From: Taxillus chinensis
Taxonomy: Eukaryota; Streptophyta; Magnoliopsida; Santalales; Loranthaceae
Reading direction: 5' to 3'
Length of the DNA: 64,000 bases
Assembly (NCBI GenBank): GCA_023512835.1
Contig: JAKCVP010000011.1
Span: 62,001 to 126,000 of the forward strand
The notes under the pieces were generated by a model. That model did not search any database and was not told where the DNA came from. It worked only from the letters and a program-made list of their open reading frames with translations. Made by a program: the position numbers and the translations under genes. Position 1 is the stretch's first letter; each line of letters begins with the position of its first letter. Below, one piece after another: positions 55,236 through 64,000 of the stretch.

Positions 55236-57488
55236 CTAGGCTTTTGCTTTCCGCACGGCTTGTCGTTTGTCACGCCGAGTTGCACGCTTCCTGGCGATTA
55301 TCATTTGCCGCTTGGCGATCTTATCTTCCTCCTTGGACGTTGTGGCATCGGCTTTCATCGAACTCTGCAAAGCGTCCCGGCCTTTGCCCTCTGATTTCTT
55401 CGACTTGCGCTTCGACTGATTTCGATGCTTACCATTGCTTGCATCTTCTTCACCATCCTCATCGCGAGTACCCGATCGAGGGTCCTTCTCCCTTTTCCCC
55501 CGATCGCTGCGGCGCGCAACGACCTGCGCATTTTCCAGAGCAAATTCGACAATCAAACGTTTCTTCCGGTCTTCAGTCTCTTCCTGTGAAACCTTTCCCT
55601 TCTTCTGGACCTGGGCTTGGTAATCAATTGCGTGGCCGTTTAGCCATCTGAGGCCCATTAGAGCGTTACGGTGTGTGTGGTATTCAACGAATCCATAACC
55701 CCTGCTGCGGCCTGCTCCAGCCTGCTCAGGGATCTTGCTACCATCGGCACTCTCGAAGACGATCTTTGCCTGCTTCACTATGCCCTTGCCCTTTTCTTTG
55801 CGTGCCTTTTCAGCTTTGATCATATCCTCGCCACCTCTTGACAGCTCTTCCTTGGAGAGTTTCTCGCGCTTGCCGCTCTTCACATCTTCCGCAAAGCCAA
55901 CTACTGCCTTACGCGCCAACTCCTTCAGATCCTTGGATGTCACAGAGCGAGGGATGTTACGCACTGCAAGACGGGTCAAGCTCAGATGCAGGGACGGGTT
56001 GCTCGTGACCTGTGTACGTCGCTGCTTGTAACTTGCCTCGCGCATCGCCAGCTCTGAAGCTGAGAGAAGGCTGTGCAAGGTGGTGCCGGCCGGAACAGTG
56101 CCTTCAGAGAGCAAGTACAGCCGCCGCTTATCTTTATCGCGATTTTCACGGTAAGCCATTCCCGCCTCGTTCAAGCGCGCCGCTTCATTACGATCAACAG
56201 CTCGTGAGAGCTTCAGCACACGACCATCAAGAGTGTACTGACCAGTCAGATCAACGTCAGCGTTCTGGAGGACGGATCGCGGGTTCTGAGCTCCACTGCC
56301 GGGTTTAGCTCCGTTTTTTGTCTGCTGCTGAGGTAGGGTATCTTGTGGAGCATTGCGGAGACATTCTTGGGCATCTTCGTGCTTGAAGAAGCACACAAAT
56401 CCTGTGCCCTTGGGTCTTTCGGTCTCACGATCCATCACGACTCGTGCGTAGCGGATACCCCCAAATTGTTCAAAATGTTCCTTGAGATCTTCATCTGTTG
56501 CTGTCCAAGATAGATTGCGAATGAAGATGACCGTTGAATAATCTTGGGCTGGGTACTCCTTGGGGGTTTCTGAAGGATCTGTATCTTCAATTTCGCCATT
56601 TAGGTCCTCGTTGTCGTCGGCATCAGACGCTGCTCCGTCCTCATCTATGTCATCATCGTCAGAGTCGGATGATACAACAGAGCTCTCGTCGGAATCTGAA
56701 GCATCGGGATCGTTTGTTGTCTGTGGTTCCTCTTGTGCCTGCTTGCCCCACGTGGTCTTGTCGACTGCCCAATCGACAGCTACAGTCCGACCGTCAATCT
56801 CTTTGCCATTCAGTTCCTCCATTGCCTTCTCAGCATTCTTCTTTCCTCGTAGAAGGACGAAGCCAAAGCCAGACAGTAGGCCGGGTTTCTTCTGCGGCAG
56901 CTGTACGCTCTTGATTTTGCCATAGCTTAGGAAAAGCTTTGTGAGGTCTTGGGGTTTTTTGATGCTCCAAGGTAAGTTGCGAATGATGAGACGTGGCACA
57001 AAGGACTGATCCGCTTCCTTCTTCTGCTCGTGCGGTCTCTTGGCTTCTGGCGCGCGAGGCTTGGGCTTGCTCTTCGCCTTCTCGACGCCTGGTACGGATT
57101 CCTCTACCTCTCTGCTGCGAGGCTCGGCAATCTCGATCTTGATCTTTTTCCCTCCGAAATTTGAGTTGTTGAATTCTTCTTGCGCACGTTGCGCATCTTC
57201 AGCGTCGGCAAATGTGACGAAACCATACCCTTTGCACTGTTTGGTGTCGCGATCGATAACGGCGGTGGCATGCTTGACCGGGAAAGACTGACTGAAATGC
57301 TCAATCAAAGATTCTGTAGTTGCGCTTGCGGGCAGAGATCGAACGAAGAGAGAGCGTCGCTTTGCTGCTCGTTTGGCGTCTGGTTCTGCTGTGCTCGATG
57401 CAGTATTGCTCGGTTGCTCAGATGATTCGTTTATGCCGACAGCAGGCACTGCTTGGTCGTCTACATCCTGTCTCTTTCTTTTAGACAT
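55236..57488 (-). CDS. nop4: NOP4, nucleolar RNA-binding protein with four RRMs
   Basis: A single-exon gene of 750 residues starting at ATG 57488 (MSKRKRQDVDD); the frame is open further upstream but that ATG has the conserved start. Four RRMs are visible: 'SLFVRSLPASATTESLIEHF', 'RLIIRNLPWSIKKPQDLTKL', 'TVIFIRNLSWTATDEDLKEH' and 'RLAVRNIPRSVTSKDLKELA', each with RNP1-like partners ('KGYGFVTF', 'SGFGFVLL', 'KGTGFVCF', 'RGYGFVEY'). An acidic stretch lies between RRM2 and RRM3, and the C-terminus is basic. It acts in early 60S rRNA processing (family knowledge). It is divergent from the eEF1B gene. Confidence 0.95.
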   Translation of the reverse strand: MSKRKRQDVDDQAVPAVGINESSEQPSNTASSTAEPDAKRAAKRRSLFVRSLPASATTESLIEHFSQSFPVKHATAVIDRDTKQCKGYGFVTFADAEDAQRAQEEFNNSNFGGKKIKIEIAEPRSREVEESVPGVEKAKSKPKPRAPEAKRPHEQKKEADQSFVPRLIIRNLPWSIKKPQDLTKLFLSYGKIKSVQLPQKKPGLLSGFGFVLLRGKKNAEKAMEELNGKEIDGRTVAVDWAVDKTTWGKQAQEEPQTTNDPDASDSDESSVVSSDSDDDDIDEDGAASDADDNEDLNGEIEDTDPSETPKEYPAQDYSTVIFIRNLSWTATDEDLKEHFEQFGGIRYARVVMDRETERPKGTGFVCFFKHEDAQECLRNAPQDTLPQQQTKNGAKPGSGAQNPRSVLQNADVDLTGQYTLDGRVLKLSRAVDRNEAARLNEAGMAYRENRDKDKRRLYLLSEGTVPAGTTLHSLLSASELAMREASYKQRRTQVTSNPSLHLSLTRLAVRNIPRSVTSKDLKELARKAVVGFAEDVKSGKREKLSKEELSRGGEDMIKAEKARKEKGKGIVKQAKIVFESADGSKIPEQAGAGRSRGYGFVEYHTHRNALMGLRWLNGHAIDYQAQVQKKGKVSQEETEDRKKRLIVEFALENAQVVARRSDRGKREKDPRSGTRDEDGEEDASNGKHRNQSKRKSKKSEGKGRDALQSSMKADATTSKEEDKIAKRQMIIARKRATRRDKRQAVRKAKA

Positions 57489-57753
57489 TTTTACTCTATT
57501 CTGGCGTGCAATTCCCTCACTTTTGCTCGAGCTGCTCGTCTGAAGAACTTTTGGAAATTTATTCGGAGATCGACCGTCCGGCGGCATGTTTCTCCGGAGC
57601 AGTGGCTTGTGCGCAAGCCCCAGGAAGCAATTTTCTAAGGCCCCTCCAAACTTCATAGCCCTCCTATTGCTCATATTTGCCTTGCAACTCACCGTCCTTC
57701 ACCGCAACCCCTCCACTTCATTCGCATTATACACACACATATACACAGTCACA
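57489..57753. promoter_or_regulatory. Divergent promoter nop4 / eEF1B
   Basis: 265 bp between start codons; pyrimidine-rich on the eEF1B side with alternating CA/TA just before ATG 57754. Confidence 0.5.
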
Positions 57754-58869
57754 ATGGGCTTCACCGATCTCGTAAGTATTGACAAATTGCGGTCCATATG
57801 CAGCCTCATTCGCACTCTGCTCAATGGCTAACAACAGCTTTCAGTTGAGCGATGCTGGTCTGACCATTCTTGACGGCTGGACCAAGGACCACTCCTACAT
57901 CTTCGGGTATGTACACAACTTCGTTCAAGGATGCCTCTTTTTCGTCTACCCGACCTCCTTCACTATTACCCAACTGCGATTACAAGATGAATACAATTGG
58001 TCCGTGTTTCTGAAGCGGCTTAAGACCCCGCAACACGAGGAAAGAACCATCAGCGCTCTGCGCACTTCTGATCCCCTTTCTCGCCTCTCCTCTTTCTCAC
58101 TCAGCTCATCCCTCCATCTCAAGCAACAAAGACACTAACCGAGTCTTTTGTTTCAAGTTTCGGTCCCTCCCAAGCCGATGTCAAAGTCTTCCAGACCGTC
58201 TCCAAGATTCCTGCAGTTGAAAAGTACCCTCACGCCTACCGCTGGTACAAGCACATTGCCACTTTCGAGTCGGAGTTCCAGACGCTGCCTGGTGACCCCA
58301 CCAAGGAGGCCAGCGCCTACGGTCCCGAGGTAGCCACACTGCCCGTGCAGAGCAAGCCCGAGGCCGCTGCTGCTGACGACGATGATGATGTCGATTTGTT
58401 TGGCAGTGAGTCTGAGGATGAGGAGACTAAGCGCGTAAAGGAGGAGCGTCTTGCTGCGTACCGGGAGAAGAAGGCTGCTAAGCCCAAGGTTGCGGCCAAG
58501 TCTATTGTCACTCTTGATGTTAAGCCCTGGGGTAAGTTGTTTCTTTCCTCTTCATCTATAGATCTGCTCTCGTTCAATCATCTTCCTTCTTCCTTTACCC
58601 AAAGAGATACGAACAGAAAACTGACAATGTACTCTACAGACGACGAGACCGACATGGATGAGCTCGAGAAGGGCGTCCGCGCCATTGAAAAGGACGGTCT
58701 GGTCTGGGGTGCCTCCAAGCGCGTCCCCGTCGCCGCTGGTGTCTTCAAGCTCCAAATCAACCTCGTCGTCGAAGATGACAAGGTCTCCCTGGACGAGCTG
58801 CAGGAGCAAATCGAGGGCGACGAGGACCACGTCCAGTCCACCGACATTGCAGCCATGCAGAAGCTGTAA
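57754..58869 (+). CDS. efb1: Translation elongation factor 1-beta (eEF1B-alpha)
   Basis: Four exons: 57754-57771, 57845-57906, 58158-58531 and 58640-58869, encoding 227 residues. Exon 1 encodes just MGFTDL. The GST-like N-terminal domain carries '[20 protein letters not shown]' and '[20 protein letters not shown]'. An acidic linker '[17 protein letters not shown]' precedes the exchange-factor domain ('[20 protein letters not shown]', '[20 protein letters not shown]', ending 'DIAAMQKL'). It catalyses GDP/GTP exchange on eEF1A. The second intron is 251 nt, long for this genome. The first intron ends at the last of several possible AGs (TTTCAG). Confidence 0.95.
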
Positions 58870-59717
58870 AAACGCCCCTGTTCTCTCGAGGCTTTCGGTC
58901 TCCCTTGCACGCTGCTAGCGCAATGAACGTTGAATGAGCCGCACGAAAGGAAGCAAACACCAAAAAAGAAAGCAAGGCCTGATGAAATCCTTACAATGAA
59001 CCTAAAAGAAACCCCCTTTACGATATCGATGATGGCTGCTTGCATGGTGATCTGGCTCTGGCCTTTGGGTCTGACCATGGCAAGACTGGATGGGAAACTC
59101 CTCTAAACCAGCATGTTTTTTCCTATGTTAGATGGTCGCTTGCGGACCTAGCGGTCATACGCTTGACGCAGGAGTGGAAACTGAGATATGCCCCTTTCAT
59201 GACGATCATGTGCTGATGGTGTGAAGAGAATCACAAATTTTTTTCTTAAATGAGAAAGATTTCTATTTTGCATACTCAGCTGCTGTGTTTGGTTTTTTTT
59301 TCTTCCTTGTCTTCTCGTTTGTTGGCTTCTTGCGAGCTTAGGTCTGCTCGGACTGCCCATGACTGCTAGAGACTGCGTGCCTAAGCGTACTAGGTGAGGT
59401 ACAGCCTGACGGCGTGTGTGCCCGGACGTCACGTCGTGTGACATTGGAGGCAGATTGACGGGACGCACAGCATCCGGTACGTGCGACATACAAAGACTCC
59501 AAATATAGAATCTGTGTAAGTCCAGGGCGAGACAAACATACACGCAGAGGCATCAGAGCAGAACGAATTAAAACCCATCACGAAGAAAATGATCCCGCCA
59601 TGCCAAAAAACAAAGAAGAGATTACCTCCAGAGTGCACCAAGACCAAACATGCCCTGGCGAGCACAAGTACAATTGGAACAACCAGCCTCCGATGCCCTC
59701 TTTGGATCATTCTCCAT
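58870..59717. other. Convergent 3' spacer
   Basis: A T-rich run at about 59230-59300 could serve polyadenylation. No gene is supported. Confidence 0.45.
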
Positions 59718-61571
59718 CTACTCTTCATCATTTCCCTCTCGGCATTCCTTCCAGCTCGTCTCGATGAGTCTCGCCTTGGCCTCGGATCTAACCACGAACC
59801 TCATGCTGAAGGGATCAGGCTTGGTAATCAGATAACTGTTCCCCCTGTCAGCATCCACCGGCACCGGACGCCCGCAAACGGCATCAATCTCGGCCAAGAG
59901 ATGAAAGTTCCACAAGAGTGTGCCACAAGCAAGCAACAGCTCATCCTGTGACAGGTTCTGGCCTACACACGCCCGTCTGCCCCAGCCAAAGGACGACATG
60001 CCGACAATGGTCGGGTAGGTTGTCGGGGGAGCGCGATAGGTCGGGTACGCTGCGGACAGCCAGCGTTCCGGGCGGAAGGCGTGCGGATCTGGGTATTTGC
60101 GTGGGTCGTGGAGAAAGGCCCTGTTTGATGCTTAGCGGCTCTGAAATGGCAGTCGTGGACAGATTGATGATTCTGAAAGGGATTGGCTAACCATTCCAAG
60201 GGGAGGATTCGAGTGCCTTTCTCTATCAGGTACTCGCCATACATGTGGTCCTCTTGGGCCTCGTGGGCGACACCTGTTGTGGAATATTGATGTTGGCAGA
60301 GGCACCGCAGAGGTCAGTCGGACCTGCATGCAAAGCTTACCTGTAGGCACGTTCGGATGCCATCTCATGGTTTCTTTGATACACGCTCTCAGAACAGGCA
60401 GCTGCGGAGAATCTGCAAGTGTCGGGAAGCGGTCCACGCAAACGCGGTCAAGCTCTTCCTGGCACCGGCTTTGCCATTCGGGATGCTGGATCATAGCGAT
60501 CAGGAAGTAATGTAGAGGACCGCTGATTGTGAAGATGCCGACCAAAGCAAGCATACCAATCGCAGAAGCTGCCTCTTGACTATCCTCGAGCAGTGATTTT
60601 GCGGGGCCTTTTAGATACTCGCTCGCCCAACACAATCGAATTACCTCTCCACGAGCTTTGCGGTCGAGAACTCGTTGAAGCTGAGCGGCCCAGTAGGTTT
60701 TCTGGACTTGGTTCCTCTTCCGTTCTGCTTGCTTCCAAGGGTTGACTGGCCAGGGTAAACTCCACAATGGTGTGAGGATATTTGTTATGGGTCCTGCAGG
60801 CGACATTTGCGTAAGTAGATTCCAGGCACTGTCTATGAGATGTTTGCTCTGACTAAGGTCATCCCATGCGAGTGCACACATCACTTTCGCTGTCATGTCT
60901 TCGAGCGAGGAAGAGAACTCCGCTGGCCGAGTGAGCAACCTATACATGCACCGTCTTACTTCGCGCTCAATGATGCCGTTGTAATGGACATTTCTCGCAG
61001 CTGTAAGTGAAGCATGAGCCCACCGCTTTTGTCGAGACCATAGTGCTAGGTGACATCAGTCCAACCTGCAGAAAATTGCATGCGACAGAATGTCTATCTA
61101 CCTCCATACCCCATCAAAGGAAGGTAAGATTCTTTAGATTTGGTCACAGACACGACATTCGGTCGGTCTGAGTTGAACCGCGCCTGCTTTACAAGCAATT
61201 GCTCTGCGATTTCCTCGTTCGACACAATGACCTAAGATAATTTTAGTTACCATGCCGCTCGAGATTCAGTGGTTCTGTCCTACAAATCTGGTGCCTAGCA
61301 TGGTCGTGGAATAAATTGGTCCAAATTTATAGCCCCATTGACTGAACTTTAGCCACATCCTTGATATTGGAAGATCATGGATCCTTCCTATCCATGGTAT
61401 TTGTCGAGGACCAGGAAGCTTAGCGAGGCTGCGTCTGCCTCTCTTGAGGTAGAGTATTGTGAGTGCAAGCAAAAGGCAAAAACAGAAGAGGACCGCCACT
61501 ATCCCAGCCGTGGACGGGTCGGTCAAGCCCGTGACCCCGAGCAGACCGCAGCAGAAAGTTATCCACAACAT
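59718..61571 (-). CDS. Cytochrome P450 with a frameshift (possible pseudogene)
   Basis: Five exons: 61571-61284, 61231-61102, 61046-60341, 60273-60192 and 60120-59718. The product would be 535 residues if one base is ignored. An N-terminal membrane anchor leads to 'LAKLPGPRQIPWIGRI', then 'CIKETMRWHPNVPTG' with the ExxR pair, 'FRPERW', and the heme loop 'SSFGWGRRACVGQ' with its Cys near residue 450. The I-helix reads 'LVGIFTISGPLHYF', a variant of the usual A-G-x-D/E-T. Summed exons give 1609 nt, one too many: a run of four G (61019-61022, minus strand) shifts the frame just after 'LWSRQKRW'. Without one G it reads on as 'AHASLTAARNVHYNG'. Substrate unknown. Confidence 0.82.
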
Positions 61572-64000
61572 CACAATGCAGAAGACAGCAATAGTCGCTT
61601 TACGGATTCAACATCGGGGCACAGTGACATGAAAAGCTAGAGACTCTACACTTACCATCTTATACAACAAGGAAGTCGTCTCCCACCTGTACGGATCAGA
61701 TGCGGTGGGAAGTGATGTGAATCAGACAGCTCCACTTCGGAGCGGAAGCAAAGGGTCTGATGACATCCCAACATGGCCGCCTGTTAGGGTCGGGTCGGGT
61801 CAGTTCGTCTTCAAAGCCTTCAAGATCACTAGGGGGTCACGAAAAAGCCAATCGTACTGCACATGATGCAAGAGGCTGAGTCAATGAGGGTCGGACGGCT
61901 GAGTGCGAGTTGTCAAGTAATTCCCCTACAGGCCGATCAGTATGAGACGAACGAACGCTCTGGGGGAAGACAGTGATGGTTTCCTGCTTGGACGTGTGTT
62001 GACCCGCCTCCGCTATCACAGGCGGGAAGCGGATATGCACGACGCCTGCAGAGCTGTAATCAAGGCAAGCTGTCTGCGCTGAAGGCGAAGCCAGGGTGAC
62101 TTGCGTTGTTGCTCGCAAGTGGCTTCCGTAGCCACTTATGGGGCAACTGGTGCGTAGGGGGACCCCAAGACGTCGCCATCTCAAACAGACTCGCTAACCT
62201 CAAGAAGTGAAGAAGTTGAGAAAGGGCTCGGCTTTCGAGTCATTCCAGATCAGCCAGGAAGCATGTACGGTATGTCAGAGGGCTACATGCAGCCATGGGA
62301 GCTTTGAGCCTGGAATCGACCTTGACCTGCTTCCTTCGACACATTCGGCAGCATCTGTCGTTGACCATACGATCGGGGGCGAAACACATTAGCAGTAGAG
62401 GCAAGTCCTTGGAATCCATGATCCAGAAATCTCAGCATTATTTGGTATCGCGCCTGCCAAATGTACAATATCGTCAAGACGAGAGGGGGTCATATCTTCA
62501 AGGGAGGGGTCAGAAAATGGACTAGGTCGCCGGGATGACCTGCACAGACGAGGCTCGTGATGATGAGAGGGACGTCGTCACCAAGGGATGACAGGGATGT
62601 CCTTCACCGGGATCGACGCGAAACGTTGACGGATCCCTAATGTTTGCTACTGTAGTGGCCTTTGTTGCTGATCCTGTATGTATCCTCACTCGGGCAAGTC
62701 CTTCGAAAGCCGGCGGGAGTGGTAAAAAGCGTTTGCATGAAGCCGCGCTACCGAGGCCCGCCATGTAGGGCCTGCCTCACCGGTCTGTCCGTCGCGATGG
62801 TGCGATATCCCTCGATCTTGTACAAGCGGAGAGCTGACGGGAATCGTTTTTTGTCAACCGGCAACCATGCCGTCAGTTGAGTCTAGTCTTTATTCATGAT
62901 CTCCCAGACGACGTGTAGCAAACATGAGCGGGGTTGGAGATTCAGAAGTTGCTGTTCAGCACATCCCACAATGGTCACCGCGAGAGCAGATGTCGTTGCA
63001 GAAGCAGATGGTTGCCTCTGAATAGAATGGCTGGCATGTCTAATTTCTAGGTTATGTGTTTCATTGCTAGAGTGATCTGTGCCAAGACGAGGGAGGATTC
63101 TTGAAGCTGCAGAGATGGCCATGTTGATAGACTTGTTGCAGTATTGTGGATGTATATCTTTTGCTATCATCTGGCGAATCTGAAGCCAATCGAATACAGA
63201 AGGTGGAAGATGACCGTAAAATCACCCTCGTCTCTGCGCAGAGCAGCAGTGCTTGCCTACCCGCCTTGTGGTGTGTACTAAATATGAATCTGACAGCCCG
63301 CGGACCGTGATCAGGCAGGCAAGGCTCATTGAGTGTTGGTGACGACGGCATGTGATTTACTTGGATAGAAGTCAGAAAAATTGTCGTGAGCGTGCGCTTC
63401 GTAAAAGAGAAAACACATTGAATCCCTTGTGAACTTTGTACCTGGTCTGCGCGGTGCTTCGTAATTTCCCTGGACAGCAACATTGAGTGCGAGGCAGCAA
63501 CACGAGATGATGATTTGACTTTCCCTGCACATATGCTGGTCCATTGCCCAGCGCATCCTCGATGGGATTTCCTAAATGTTTTTTGCATGTGCTCCGAGCA
63601 CAAAGAGCGAATCGTGCGGTGGAGCACCTGGAGGTCTAGGCGAGGCAGAAGGCTACGGAAATGTGCCCGCTAGGTGCAGTGCGATTAGAAGCATTGCGGG
63701 CTCCACTGAGAGAGAGCGGGCGGCTCTCCAAGTGTCATCGCTCGATGTCGTTCGCTGGAGCATGGCAGCGGTGGACCGTCTGCGTGTAGGATGTGGCACA
63801 GGCGTGGGAGGATGGCCAATGGAGAGCCACCAGCAAATACGTACATCATCACAACCCAACCGACCTCATGCCGCGCGGACTGCACCCTTGCCTGCAGAGG
63901 CCAACGGTGCTGTCATGTGCGCGGAGAGGGGACTGAAACTCGTATCGTCGTTCCGTGGAGCAATGGAATGGATGAACAGGCTTGGAGTGGGCTGGAGCGT
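61572..64000. other. Terminal spacer, 2.4 kb, no supported gene
   Basis: Includes the P450 promoter. Minus-strand frames at 63067-63627 and nearby have no recognisable domain, no start context and no splice support. No repeats were seen. Confidence 0.4.

Noticed and set aside
63067..63627. A 186-codon minus-strand frame
   Set aside because: Composition looks random and overlapping frames are equally long; no family or splice signals.
1..64000. Mobile elements, secondary-metabolite cluster or CRISPR
   Set aside because: No transposase or reverse-transcriptase frame, no terminal repeats, and no backbone enzyme near the P450 or oxygenases; CRISPR arrays are not expected in a fungus and none is seen.

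Overview
The window is ordinary nuclear DNA of a filamentous ascomycete (Pezizomycotina). Three things show this. First, it carries a HEX1 Woronin-body gene, a het-c incompatibility gene and a white-collar-2 photoreceptor gene. Second, introns are short (about 36-75 nt, a few longer) with GT..AG ends and CTAAC/CTGAC-like branch points. Third, intergenic spacers are compact. Placement in the Dothideomycetes is only an impression. I rebuilt the gene models by hand from reading frames, splice sites and family conservation; total lengths were checked to be multiples of three for the spliced models.

Layout. 0-11.5 kb: end of a Sqt1-like WD40 ribosome-assembly chaperone, a prolyl 4-hydroxylase, SDA1 (60S biogenesis), DUS1 (tRNA dihydrouridine synthase), an ankyrin protein and a 2OG-Fe(II) oxygenase. 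11.5-18 kb: a long spacer, HEX1 and WC-2. 18-25.4 kb: a gene-poor block with a 65-residue protein, one tentative three-exon gene, and two metallothionein genes of 25 and 24 residues, both too short for ordinary gene finding. 25.4-36.9 kb: PP2A activator RRD1, HET-C, an MFS transporter, prefoldin subunit 4, a nitrilase and an unrecognised 234-residue protein. 37.4-52.2 kb: SFH1 (RSC complex), RPL6, RPN13, OPI3, NUP120/160, an amino-acid permease and a cytochrome b5-like protein. 55.2-61.6 kb: NOP4, eEF1B-alpha and a cytochrome P450 with a frameshift. The last 2.4 kb shows nothing convincing.

Themes. Many genes serve ribosome assembly and translation (Sqt1-like, SDA1, DUS1, RPL6, NOP4, eEF1B). 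At least six gene pairs are divergent with starts about 270-470 bp apart, implying shared promoters. The least conventional parts are the paired micro-metallothioneins, the AUG-less in-frame 5' extension of HEX1, the frameshifted P450, and the ankyrin gene whose two in-frame stops are removed only by a 36-nt intron. I found no transposon, tRNA, rRNA or CRISPR array. I do not see a clear new multi-gene system; the metallothionein pair and the HEX1 extension are the strongest leads.
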